Shown: positions 38,980-50,807 of the stretch, in pieces
How positions within the stretch are numbered: the first letter of the stretch is position 1
Layout: each line of letters starts with the position of its first letter
Assembly: GCA_008921705.1 (NCBI GenBank)
Contig: VFFE01007081.1
Coordinates: 1,541,011-1,605,010 of the forward strand
Reading direction: 5' to 3'
Source: Burhinus oedicnemus
Lineage: Eukaryota; Chordata; Aves; Charadriiformes; Burhinidae
Length of the DNA: 64,000 nt
Notes under the pieces: model-generated
What the model saw: the letters and a program-made list of their open reading frames with translations, nothing else
What the model was told of the DNA's origin: nothing
Database searches by the model: none
Program-made: the position numbers and the translations under genes

Positions 38980-41900
38980 TGATGATGATATCACTAATTA
39001 GCATACCACAATCTATGGTGTGCAGTAATATTTCTGCTTTCTGTAGGACAGTTTTGAGAGGGTTCAAGGGCAATTTATATGCCCTCATCGTTCCCCTGGT
39101 TCTAGGTCAGTTTGGTTTTACTTTTGAAGCCAGACATCTTCATGGGGGAGCTTAAACCTGTGGTGAAAGCTACGATATCAGGTAGTGCTGACAGTCCTCA
39201 AACCCTGTTCCGTAACAGTTCCTCCCTTCAGCTGCTGTCCTCCTGGCACCTGTACTCATCTTGGTTTTCCTGCTCTGCTCCAGCCCACGCGGGGAAGAGG
39301 AGTACAACTGACTGGCAGAAAAATGCCTGATTAGGCCCCTTCCATGTATTGCTAGAGCAGGCAGCACATGTAGGTAGTATTGCTTTACTTGGTAGGGGGA
39401 GAAAGGATACAAGAGCAGTTGCGTTGCGTGAAGCCACAGCACTAGGTTGTGAGATTAGTATCAACCTATTGAGGGTTTTTTGTTGTTGGGGTTTTTTTTT
39501 TCCTTTAATGATGTGGTTTACCAGTAGTACATTACTAGCAGGAACTTGGCAGTGACATCACTTATCATCAAGTTCTATGAACCTTTACCTGTTACTTGTG
39601 CAGGCACGAGGCCCTGGTAATGGTTTGATGATTGTGCTTTGCTTTCTGTTGTATTCAGTAGAACTTTTCAAGGAAATAGAATCAAATCCCCATGAGTTTT
39701 CAGGGAAATATCATTTTGATGTTGAAGCGTAGAAATCTTCTCTGACCTAAATTTTCAGAAGTGACTAATGCTTTGGGGGATTGCATTTTCTAATGCTTGA
39801 GCTGAGGTTATGTAAGGAGACCTTTTATGGAGAGTGAGTGCTAACAGTTGGGGAATTGACAAATCTTAAGTGATCTAAACTGGTTATCTGAATATTCATG
39901 CCTTAAAAATGTATGAAATACAGTTCCTTCTTTCTAATTGTATAACATATGCATTTTTTTTCAGTATTGCAAAATCTACTCAGTTATTAACTGGTTCACA
40001 AAGATGTGCTAACATGAATCAAAGCAGGAATTTTTTTCTGTTCTTTCCCTTTCTGATGCATTTTATGAAAGCTACATTAAATTTTATGGAAAACAAACAT
40101 TAGGATATGGATAAAAATGTAAATCCACAGAGGTCAGGAAAATAAAAAGTAAGGTCCTTGTCACTTTTCCTAGCCTGTAAAGATGCGCAATATTTTGTTA
40201 TTGAGGTTTGCAGTGCTAAACATACGGTGTAAGGGATCTGCTGCTGGAAAAAATCTTTTTGTCTTTTGATTTTTGTGCAATTTTTGTGTTTTTTCAACAG
40301 GAATTCTTCAAATTTTTTTTGTTTATTTTTCTGGTTACTGTAAATTGTTTTCATGAAATTCCATTTGACCTAGGGAAGAAAATGTGAGTAAAGAGATACT
40401 TCATTTGGAAGACGGATAGAGAGAGATGGATGTAAGGTTTCTGTATTATCTGATGGAATAAAATTTGCAGGCTTGCCCTCACACTGACTGAGTGGCTTTG
40501 GGTGGTGGTCCAGCAGATGCAAAGCAGCTTTCCTAATTGTGCTTGTTGTAGCCAGTTTTTCATGCTGATGTTTAGAACGTCAAAGAAACGTGCCAAGAAA
40601 AACTGTCTCTTATACAGATAAAACAGTAGGGAATCACACTTTTAAAGATGATCCAATGTCTTCATAACATTCCTGCATTAATTTGGATATGCTGTATAAA
40701 GTGTATAAATCTGTGCTTAGAAAAATGTGTATCAGTTTTGAAATGCAAATATCTATTTGTCCTCTAAGTAGATAATCCATGTGAAGCTTCAAAGCAGGTG
40801 GCAATCTTCATCAACATAATATGAAAAAATACATATCACTTACAGAAAAGAGATGTAGCCAGAGAAGCAAGGTATTCTTAAGTTATTTACATCTTCTTAC
40901 CTGTTACTGAGAATAGGCTGGAGTTTAGAGAAAAAATGGAAAGATAAACCTTCAGAATTAAGCCTTGCTGATTTAGAGAGCTAGAAATGTGTCTTTGGTC
41001 TCCAAAACCTTAACTTTCAGTGTGTTTCATATTCAGTACCTTTAGAAGTGCTGCTATACTATACTGAAGTTAATTTGTTGTAGATGAGAACTGACAATGT
41101 TTTTAAGTGCATTGTAGAAGGAACTGTGTTACTGCTGAATTATAGGCAACTTCTGAAAACAAGATGTTGACTACTTTGGATGAAATTTAAGTCAACTTTA
41201 CTTGATCGAAATTTACAGCCAGAAGAATTGTTTATTTTAAGGGTCTTCCTTTGATACTTAGCATTTCCATGTCCCTTCTTAAAAGCTAGCTTAAGCACTT
41301 TGGACAAGATTTCTAAATGTGTGGTGTGCCTAAAGGTGCAGTGAATGCCTGGCAGGATTTGGAGTCACATGCACCTGAATGTTACTGACCTGCGGGGTGG
41401 CTCTTGAAACTCAATGTGGAGGGAAGAATCTATGTAAAGATGCCGCTACTTAACAGTTTGAACATACTGTGACCTTATGCACTCTGAAAGTGATGGGAAC
41501 TTGTGGCTTTTAAGCCATTTCTGTAACTTAGAAAATTTTACTCATTGTCTCATATACTGAAAATTGTTTTGCACCTTTATGTTAATGGCAGATGATGGCA
41601 GAGAGGAAAATCTGAATAAAGAAAGAGGTACAAATATTCTATGAGCTGAAATCTCCCTGCCAAGGAAAAGAGAAGGGATGTTATAGTAGATGGCATTATT
41701 GCAAATTTAGTTTAGTTTAATAAGCTTTTAAATCTGAAAGGCAAGTAAAGAATTCAGCTGCAAAATAGGTAGCCAGAAAAGCAGCTGTTAGGATTTACGC
41801 TGTAAGGTAATTTCTTGTTGAATGCTACATTCAGTACAAGAGCTGAAGATACACCTTGACTGCACAATGTTTTCTCATCACTTTTGTACACTCAGTACAC

Positions 41901-41982
41901 TTTTTTTTACTCAGTACATTTGTGTGAAGAGCTCAAGAAGAATTTTCCTCCTCTTGAATCTTTTGTTCCTTCCCCGTGCAGA

Positions 41983-42297
41983 ATTCATAGAATCGTGGAA
42001 TAGTTTGGGTTGGAAGGGACCTTTAAAGGTCATTTAGTCTAACCCCCCTGCAACGAGCAGGGACATCTTCAACTACATCAGGTTGCTCAGAGCCCCATTC
42101 AACGTGACCTTGAATGGTTGCGGGGATGGGGCATCTACCACCTCTCCGGGCCTGTTCCAGTGTTTCACCACCCTCATTGTAAGAAATTTCTTCCCTATAT
42201 CTAGCCTGAATCTTCCCTCTTTTAGTTTAAAACTGTTATCCCTTGTCTTATCGCTACAGGCCCTATTAAGAAGTCTGTCCCCATCTTTCTTACAAGC
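41983..42297 (-). mobile_element. CR1 LINE, short 3' fragment
   Basis: About 315 bases of CR1 3' end in minus orientation. The plus strand starts with the tail attcatagaatcgtggaata and continues through the 3' UTR (ggttggaagggacctttaaa) into the end of ORF2. The minus-strand frame gives [38 protein letters not shown] and KHWNRPGEVVDAPSPQPF, with a small deletion in the usual RLPREV segment. It is 5'-truncated at about 42297 and more diverged than the other copies, so probably older or of another subfamily. Confidence 0.9.
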
Positions 42298-42433
42298 TTT
42301 CGAAGACAAGATTCCTCTCTGCAGAGGGGCAAAGGGGTTGTTTTTATTAATTTATTCAACACATCAGCCTCACTTTTCTCATAGGATTTAGTAGTCTTCT
42401 GCATTAGTCGTTCACTTTTTAGGGTCACTGAAG

Positions 42434-42676
42434 TTATAATTTATTGTTCCTTAAGTTGGCATGAGAAAGTTTCTTGTTACTCTTGTGCATACTCTTGAGT
42501 ATCCACACAGCTCCAGCCACACCGGTGCAGAGAAGGTGAAGAATAATTTGGGGGACTAAAGACAGCAACGTCAACGTAAGTTGTATACTCTCTTTTAGTT
42601 CTTCCATGCTATTGTGTGAAAACAGCTCTTCATACTTTGAAAGACTCTCTTTTGGCTGCTGAGTACCAAGTAAGAA
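42434..42676 (-). CDS. Candidate 3'-terminal coding exon, membrane-segment protein
   Basis: On the minus strand a good pyrimidine tract (tttccactctatgtcttttccag, AG at 42678-42677) precedes an 80-codon open frame that closes with TAA at 42436-42434. The peptide begins FLLGTQQPKESLSKYEELF. It then has a hydrophobic segment of about 25 residues (core LSLVPQIILHLLCTGVAGAV) that could span a membrane. It ends in a basic tail (KSMHKSNKKLSHANLRNNKL). AATAAA overlaps the last codons (about 42438-42443), which would be unusually early for a polyadenylation signal. The frame is also open upstream to 42706. I do not recognise the protein. No upstream partner exon could be fixed, so chance remains quite possible. 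Confidence 0.22.
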   Translation of the reverse strand, partial: FLLGTQQPKESLSKYEELFSHNSMEELKESIQLTLTLLSLVPQIILHLLCTGVAGAVWILKSMHKSNKKLSHANLRNNKL

Positions 42677-45036
42677 CTGGAAAAGACATAGAGTGGAAAC
42701 TAGCACATCTACTAGTAGGAGATTTCTGATGGTCTGACTGAATCTTTGCTCTGGGCTATCAGGGGATGCATCCTACAGGATTTAATTCAGTTCATTTTGT
42801 TCAAAGAAACTGTACAAAGATGCTACTAGAAATGTTCTAGAGTAATGTTCAAGTTACCTTCAGTAATAAGATACTGGTAATTTGTTGCAAGTATTACACA
42901 AAAGCACCTATAAAAACCCTGGTTAAAAACACCTTTTCAGTTAAATCCTTGTTTTGAAGTGAGGCTGAAACCCCTTTATGTCTATGGAATCAACAGAAAA
43001 GAATAAAATATGAGAGAATCTACACAGTTACATCAAAAATCTATTTGTGGAGGAAGATACCCAAATACTTTTGAGCTTATAGTGAAATTCTTCTTTCCTC
43101 ACACTGCGCAGTTGTTTAAATCTTTGGCTTATGACTTCTATGTAAAGTGTTAGTAGAATTATATTATTCCTTATTAGCAAAACACCATCATAAATGTTGA
43201 CTGCATTTTCAACAATGAAATGCTACATCATACAATGGGTTTATTATAAAATAAGTGTAATACTTCACACATGCTTCATCTGAAAATATTTGAGAATCTT
43301 CTTTCTTTCATGCACTTCCTTCCTCATTCATTCATGAGTGCCTGTGTTTTATATAGCTGTATTAAGGACTGCACTTGCGCAGCTATGGATAATTTTAAAT
43401 TTCCTTTTAGAAAGGAAAGAAGACCGTATAGTTATGCTTTGGTTTGTAGTTTCTCCATGGGAAGGACAGTCTCAGCTGCAGTATCCTCCTTTATTAAATC
43501 ACAATCACTGATCCTGTGAAAGGGCTGTGTCATGCTGCATTGTGTCCATGTATTAGTCCTCAAAGAGAATCACCATTCAGAATAATTAATCATAATTAGC
43601 AACGAAGCGGGGACAAGGTCAAATTTTCATTCACATCAATTCCACCTATTTATGGTGCGGTCAGCACCACACTTTTTTTTAGAATGCGTGCTTTTGTAGT
43701 TTGGATCCAGCAGCAAAAGACATTAAAATGCAACTGTTACAGCTGAATTCATAGGTTTTTTTCACCTGAAAGAAAAAGTCTCTATTTAAGCACTCAAGGT
43801 AGGCAGTACTTCTTTTGTAATCCCTTAGGAATTCTAACTAGGATGTATTCATCCTATTCAGGGCTGTAGGTTTTTGGGGTCTCTTTTAGCTCCTTGTAAG
43901 TATATTCCCATCAGTGCTGGTGACATATATGAGCACCACAGAGTGAAATACAGAAATGAAATAGAATTTGAGGCCAGCACATTTGCTAAAAGCACTGAAA
44001 GAGATGTCTTTAGCAATAAACAAGAGAGTAAGAGGGTAGACCATGACAGGATTTTGTGCATGTCCTCCAAACATGCACTCATGCTATAAAGTTGCACAGA
44101 TGGAAATAATAAAAGGAATGATTTTACCCCCAGGCTTGACTCCAATAATTGATAAAAAAGTAAGAGGACGGAAGAATCTGATGACCTGTGCACTTAGGAC
44201 TGAGGAACTGGAGAAAAGGTTATGATTGATTTGACCCTGGTACATTAGGAAATCTAGTTGAATGCAAGACCATTACAACACGATGCTGCATGCTGGTTAT
44301 CCTTGTAGATAAGAACCAACTGGCTGAAGGCGTGTTTGAAAGTAAGAATGAGATGTTTTGTACTTAATAGGTCAAAACACTCTGAAAATGTTAAATCAAC
44401 TTAGTGCTAGTTTAGTTGCCATGCTTCTACTTGAAGGACAAAAGGTTTGACAAATGTAAATAAACCAACAAAATTCTTTCTGTTCTTGAAAAGAAACGGA
44501 TCTTAATCTTTGCCACTTCCCTCTTTACTTTTTTTTTTTTTTGGTAAACAAAGAGAAATAAATGGTGTAGGCATCATTTACATACTGTAAATGTAAAACA
44601 TCAGATGTTTTAACTACAAGTTTTGATAACTTGGAAACATAGTTTTTTGGATCAGTATGCTGGCTACTAAAGCTCAGGAGGGAGTGTCACTGGGGCATAT
44701 CACAAACTATTGAAGCAAACCAGAGAACACAATGAATTGCTCCTTAAATAACTACAAATCATGAGGAAAGGGAAATACTGTTGAAAGGCCTCAATTTGCA
44801 ACAGGCATGCTAGAAATTGCATACAAACAACATTTTCTACAATTGATAGGAAAGTTAACCTCTGTAATTTTTTAACCCAGTCAGGTTCTGTAAAATACCC
44901 TTTCGTAGTGACAGTGTTTCAGAAAGGAGGAGAAAAATGTAAATGCTCAAATGCAGGAAAAAAAAAAAAACTTAAAGAAGGCCCTGAGTAACGTATACTT
45001 GGTGATAGCATTTCAATGCCGGTGAACCCGAAATTT

Positions 45037-45055
45037 AAGCTCTAAATTAGAGCTT
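45037..45055. repeat. Perfect 9-bp inverted repeat
   Basis: AAGCTCTAA and TTAGAGCTT flank a single A, giving a near-perfect palindrome. It could extrude as a small cruciform or be a symmetric protein site; nothing else supports a function. Confidence 0.7.
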
Positions 45056-48000
45056 GTGCAAGAGGTCTAATTACAGTGGACCTAAAGAGTGCATTTCCAT
45101 GTATATGAATGCCACACCACAGATTTTGCAATGAGATTTTTCATAAGAAATATTGATCTTTAAAGCTGGTAGGGGTGACAAGTGGCTCCCTATTTTCCCC
45201 TCTCCTTCCTAGTATCTCTTTCAGCTAGGTTATTTTAATAATTATATTTTCACTTTGTTTTCCCCTCGTGGGAGATCTGACATGAGATTTCTGAAATACG
45301 TCCCAGTTCTGTTACCATTACATCAATATCAGAGTGAAATAATATAGCACACATTTGTGTGTATTTTATATACATTGTGAACATATATTATGAAATATTT
45401 AACAAATAATAAGCAAATAAGCAGAGTTTATCCAGTTTCCTTTCTCTGAAGTTATACGAAGAGCTAAAGATTTGGCTCTACTCAGATCAAACCAAGTTAT
45501 CAGAAAACTGGGTAAGGCTGGAGGAAGTCATGTACTCATCACCTTTGCACATTTTCTGTCCTTGTATATTCATTTGACTAAATTACTGGAAAACTTAGGA
45601 ACTGCTGAGGACAAGATTTTAGACAGGAAAATGTGGAAATGACCATAAGAATAACTAATTATGACTGCTGTTGACTGGAGAACGGACGTGAACTGGAATG
45701 CCATTGTTTGAATCCTTATAAATTACTTCAGTGATCTTTTTCATTGCTATAGAAGAGTAATTGTTTATTACTGGTGCCCTCTGTTTGGAAGTGCTGCATC
45801 ATTCTAGAGTGCTCTGCTGAAGGGATACTTCTCCAGCATCCAAAATATTGTGTTTTACTGAGCAGATATATACAACATGCTATGATTTTTTCCTGATAAT
45901 TCCTTGCACATTAATGTTTCTGAGGTGTTTTTTAGAAGGTTATCAAAACAGATTGTTCAAAAACAACAAATCCAAGCCACCAGGGCAAGACAAACTAACA
46001 AAATTTCAACAAAAAGCATGAAGCCAGCTTTACGGTTGCTTTATTTTGCTTTAACAGCCAATATGCCCTTGGCTAGATAGGGTCTAACCATCTAGTACAA
46101 ATTCTTATACTTGCTGCTCCAGTGGGTTTTGTTGAAGATACTGGCTTCTACTATATGAGTCAGCAGTGTTTATCAATTTTAATATCATGCCTCAGGAATA
46201 TTGCCACTTACACTTTAATATGACTTGGCTTGTCAATTCAAATCTTGGTTTTTTGCAATTTTAAACTCTCATAATTTTATATAGTTTATAGGGCTCCATG
46301 ATAATTCATAAAACTATGCCTGTTGGTTCTTAGATAAACAGTTTAGGAAGATGTGGCTTTTTGTTCTTGCAATGAGCTGTTTTATTTGGCAGGTTTTATT
46401 TACTATATTTAAAGGTGTAACACTGAGAAAATCCTAAATGCAAGTTTAGAATTTCTTATTTGAATCACAGTGGGCATCTCAGCTGGAAAATGCTCTTGTA
46501 GAGTCCATTCTGAAAATATTTAATTCTTGATGCTGATAAGACCTACAAATTTTTTTGTATAATCATGTTTTATAATCACACCTTTTCTAAGCCTTCTCAT
46601 ATGGAAAATAGTCATGTTCTGATATGAACTGATACCTTAATTCATCGTGCCAGCACCTCCTAATACCCATCACAAGAGCTCTTTCTCAGTATGTGCACAG
46701 CCCTGAAACCATGACAGCCTGATACAGCCTTTGGTGTAGAATTTTTCAGGGAATGCACCATGAAAATTTGGGGCATTTGCAGTGCTGTTCTCAGCTTTGT
46801 GTGGCCTTTAGCAACTTACCTGCCTCCTCTTTATTTTGAAGTTCCTTGAGTGAAGACAATAACCCTTCTTCCTGCTTACCCCACTCCACGTAGATACCTT
46901 AAATTAGTCATCAAGTGACTGGCATGTTAGAAGCCTGAACTGAGTTCCTGGCATAAATTGCTTTATAAGTGGTGTGACGTTATGTGCTAACAGCATCTTC
47001 CGGTGCAGGAAAGAATGTGTACTTCACTGCCTTGGCTTTTCAAAAATAGAACTAGGTTGTGTTACCTCTGTCCACTTAGAACTTTAGTGGCAAAGCAGTT
47101 TTTAATTATTTATATAAAGGGACAATATATTTGATTAAAATAAACAACATTTCTAATTTTGTGTCATCTTTTGTCCAAATGTTGTGTAAATATTTTAAAA
47201 AAAGATCTGATGACACATCTGTGAGATATCATGCAAAAGACAAATTCTTTACCTCAATCAATTATATCATTAATAAAACAAAGTTGTTTTTGAACATTTG
47301 CTGTGTATTAAGATATAAAGCTGGGAAAACTTTATCAAAAGTAAACTGCAAGAGAATTCAATTAGGTGGAATATAATTACTGTAATCTAATCATTGGGTT
47401 GAGATTTTCTTGCTCTTGGAGCTGTTTGTTGAACAAAAAGTCTTTAGTGATCACTTACAGTTGAAACTTCCATGTTTATATCATGTATAATCTTCCAGTT
47501 TTATCCGTATAAATTGTATAAGATATAGCAAAATCAAGTTATATTTAAAGAGCAGGAAAAAAAAAAATCCCCCTTCCCTAGAAGCTCATAAGTACGCCCT
47601 AAGAGCAACAGGTACTTCCAGACAGTATCTGGTTTAGTGACCTACCAGGTGGGCCTGTTCCCCCAGAGCCCCTGTGACATCTGAATCAAGGGAGAGCAGG
47701 GAAAAGGAAAATTAAAATGAGAATAAGGAGAGGATGAGCAATTTGAGTTTTGATACGTTTATCTGCAGCAAATGGATTTTTAAGAAGATGAGCTGCACAA
47801 AGAATAGGGATAGTGTTGCCTGTGCATTGCAGGTACCAAAATACTATTTTTTGATTGGCACTGGGACTTTTCCTTTGATGTTTGGAGATTCTTCAGTGTG
47901 AAATATGACTGCAACACTGCACAGTTCCTCTTGTGTTTCCTTAGGCAAACCTTGCTGTCGTTAACAAGGAAATTGCAGAGCCAACCCAGCTGTTTCCTTT

Positions 48001-49022
48001 ATAGAGGTTTTTGGCTCACAGATGGGACGGTGCAAACTAAAATCATGCTGAATGAACACTAAATCCCCAAAATGTGCTGATAATTGAGTAAACTGCTGAA
48101 TAGTAGCTTTCAGCATGTTTGAGCCTTAATTATGGGGAGTGGTGGAAGTGTGGTGTTTCGGGGTTTTTTGTTGTTGTTCTCTTACCCGGGATTTTATCAG
48201 CCCCATTTTTTGTTTCCCTATTTTCTTGTCTGTAGCCCTCACTATTTCTACATCTGCAGGTTACTCAGTACACTTTTTTTCTCATCCCTCCTGTCACCAA
48301 GGTTCCTGTACCATTTCCAAAGTGATACTCCAGGCACGTAGATGATAACTGGTGGGCTGAAGTCTTTATCAGATGTAAAGAATTGTTTAGGGAGGCTGTT
48401 TACTCTGAAGTATTAACACTAACAAAGGTGGGCTCAAAACATCTTCTTTCGGAAAATCGTATTTCCAAAACATGTTGCTACTGTACTGACTGATAGAGAA
48501 TTCATACGCGTCCATTGTTGGGTATTACAGTCTGCATGCATATGCTGACAAAATAAGGGAAAACAGAAGAAGCTCCAATGACTTAATTTACAGTGTATAC
48601 TACAGTTGTAAAATTGTATTCTTGTTTTATGTGTTTAGTTTTCTCTAAACTGAAGTTTATGGGGAAAAAAAAAATGAATCCCTATATATCGCTTTCCTTT
48701 ATTCCAAATTTATGGCTTTAACAATCTTCAGTGAGAAGCTGTTTATGTCAGCACTGTGTGTTTTGACATACAGGACTCATGTGGCTTCATTTATTTAATC
48801 TAGAATGCTTTTGAAAGAAACACCAATCGCAACTGTGAATATTCAGAAGCACAGTGTGATTCACTATAAAAGCAGGACATTTTCTTTACTGTATGCTCTC
48901 TTGATCTTTCAATATTTGTACTCTTTCATAAATAAAGTAAATATTGAGATACATTTTGTAGAAATTTAATATAATTCTTTAAGAAAAAATCAAAGTGAGG
49001 AAATGAAATAACTGTGGTTTTT

Positions 49023-49058
49023 TATACGTGTGTGTGTATATATATGTATGCACACACA
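49023..49058. repeat. 36-bp alternating purine-pyrimidine tract
   Basis: Unbroken purine-pyrimidine alternation built from a TACGTGTG part, a TATATA part and a GCACACACA part. The outer GT and CA blocks are partly complementary, so the tract could also fold back. Such tracts can adopt Z-DNA under supercoiling. Confidence 0.8.
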
Positions 49059-50213
49059 AATTTATTGAATACTGAGCTTCAAGATATATAACGCTCTTAC
49101 ATTTACAGAGGATAACTTCAGTGGAGGTTCCTGACAATAAAACCTTAGAGTTGTGCAGGTTTTATTCTGCAGACTTCTGCTCTTTGCCATTCCACAAACT
49201 GCATTTTGGGTTCAGCTAACAGTGTTTGGAGCATATTAATATTGCACAGAAGTTAGACAAAAGAAGGGAGCTGCAATACCTCTAAGGGTTTCTGTAATTT
49301 ATGATTTCTTATAGGTGCTTTCAATTTACATGCAGATTTATTGTTCTGAGAGTAGAGCTGAGGCAATGACCTGGTCCATAGTTTTAAATTGGGCAGGTGA
49401 CAGAGGTGACAGGCTTGAGCTGTGGGAAAAGGAAATTTGTGATAGCTTCTTAGAGGTGGGTTTGGGGTCTTCTGTTTGTTTGTTTTTCCACAATGCTCAG
49501 CAACTTGATGATCTTAAGTTTTCCTGGTGTCAGAGTCGGCTCTTCCTCCTTTTCCGTGATCTTCATTCCAGTCACATTGCAAGAAACCATTTAAGTGATC
49601 TTTGTGATATTTATAGTGAAGCTCAATATTGCCCTCCTTAGATACACATTAAGCATTGGTTCCATAAATTGGTCTGTTCCCTCTGGGCAGAGCTGTTACA
49701 TCTGGGCCCATGCCGAGCTGAACAGGCATTTGTATTAATAGAGCGCTGTGCGGTCACTGCCGCCATGGCTATCTGCCGTTTCACAGATAACATCACAGTC
49801 TGATGTGATGTGTGTAAATAGCTCCCTGCACAGAAAACAATATTCTACTGATCCAGCCTTCCAGCTCTTTCCTGATCCTAACTACTGTGCCATGTGGTTT
49901 TTCTCCTAGATGTTGAACTTTCTTCATTATGTAGCTACTTACGTTCTTGAATTTTCTGTCTTTATTTATATGCAAAAAACACTCACTATATGCAAGGAGC
50001 ACTTGCATTCCTTCCTTCCTAAAGCTCTATGGTTTTTTCCTCCCTCCAAACCAAACGTATCCTGGAGATGGATCATATTTCTGAGAGATTCAGACTTCTC
50101 ATCCACCTCCTTGTCTGTTTGTGCAACACCCTGTATCACTTCTAGACACCTTTCTGACGGCAGGGTAGCTCTGTTTTCCTTTAGGAGACCCCCATGATTG
50201 AGTTTTAAATTAG

Positions 50214-50218
50214 GATAG
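50214..50218. repeat. Target site duplication, left (GATAG)
   Basis: The five bases GATAG directly before the LTR. Identical to the five bases at 50803-50807. Confidence 0.85.
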
Positions 50219-50333
50219 TGTTGTGGTTTAACACCGGACAGCAGCTCAGCCCCACACAGCTGCTTCCTCACTCCCCTGCCAGCGTGATAGCGGAGAGAAT
50301 CAGAAGAAAACTCGTGGGTTGAGATAAATACAG

Positions 50334-50339
50334 TTTAAT
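50334..50339 (-). promoter_or_regulatory. LTR polyadenylation signal (ATTAAA)
   Basis: Minus-strand ATTAAA just before the R/U5 part of the LTR, in the position where related bird LTRs have their polyadenylation hexamer. Recognised from context; activity is unknown. Confidence 0.5.
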
Positions 50340-50518
50340 AGGTAAAGCAAAAACTGCATGCCCAAGCAAAGCGAAATAAGGAATTCATTCACTGCTTCCC
50401 ATTGGCAGGCAGGTGTTCAGCCATCCCCAGGAAAGCATGGCTTCATCACACGTAATGGTTACTTGGGAAGACAAACGCCGTAACTCTGAATGTTCTCCCC
50501 TTCCTTCTTCTTCCCCCA

Positions 50519-50526
50519 GCTTTTAT
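50519..50526 (-). promoter_or_regulatory. LTR TATA-like box
   Basis: Minus-strand AATAAAAG followed by CTGGGGGAAG, matching the place of the TATA box in related LTRs. Slightly degenerate, so promoter strength is doubtful. Confidence 0.4.
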
Positions 50527-50802
50527 TGCTGAACACAACATCACATGGTGTGGAATATACCTTTGGTCAGTTGGGGTCAGCCGTCCCGGCTGTGTCATCT
50601 CCCAGCTTCTTGTGCACTCCCAGTCTCCTTGCTGAGGGGACAGAGCGAGAAGCAGAAAAGGCCTTGACTCTCTGTAAGCACTGCTCAGCTCTAGCTAAAA
50701 CATACCTGTGTTATCAACACTGTTTTGGTCACAAATCCAAAACATAGCACCATACAAGCTATTATGAAGAAAATTAACTCCATCCCAGCAAAAAACAGTG
50801 CA

Positions 50803-50807
50803 GATAG
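50803..50807. repeat. Target site duplication, right (GATAG)
   Basis: The five bases GATAG directly after the LTR, matching 50214-50218 exactly. Their identity fixes both LTR ends. Confidence 0.85.

Larger units (their letters stand above)
34106..41982. other. AT-rich non-coding stretch
   Basis: Nearly 8 kb without a recognisable gene. It includes a TA repeat (37325-37346) and a splice-like site with open frames on both strands (38874-38979, described separately). A slightly GC-richer patch at 39160-39350 carries no convincing frame. Confidence 0.5.
42677..50213. other. AT-rich non-coding stretch
   Basis: About 7.5 kb without a recognisable gene. Overlapping open frames on both strands near 43858-44225 have no good splice signals. 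A palindrome (45037-45055) and an alternating purine-pyrimidine tract (49023-49058) are listed separately. Near 49690-49800 there is a short GC-richer patch around gccgccatggc with no open frame of note. Confidence 0.5.
50219..50802 (-). mobile_element. Solo LTR of an avian endogenous retrovirus
   Basis: A 584-bp LTR lying on the minus strand. Plus-strand ends are TGTTGTGGTTTAAC (50219) and AACAGTGCA (50802), so the element starts TG and ends CA as LTRs do. On the minus strand the order is U3, a TATA-like AATAAAAG at about 50519-50526, then ATTAAA at 50339-50334 as a polyadenylation signal, then a U5 with the ctcaacccacgag motif seen in a common bird LTR type. Perfect 5-bp duplications (GATAG) flank it. 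No gag, pol or env sequence is nearby, so the internal part was lost by LTR-LTR recombination. A 5-bp duplication suits ERVL-like elements; family assignment is from memory and unconfirmed. Confidence 0.88.

Noticed and set aside
43858..44225. Overlapping open frames on both strands
   Set aside because: The plus-strand frame looks charged and the minus-strand one hydrophobic, as expected of sense/antisense shadows. No splice signals of quality were found.
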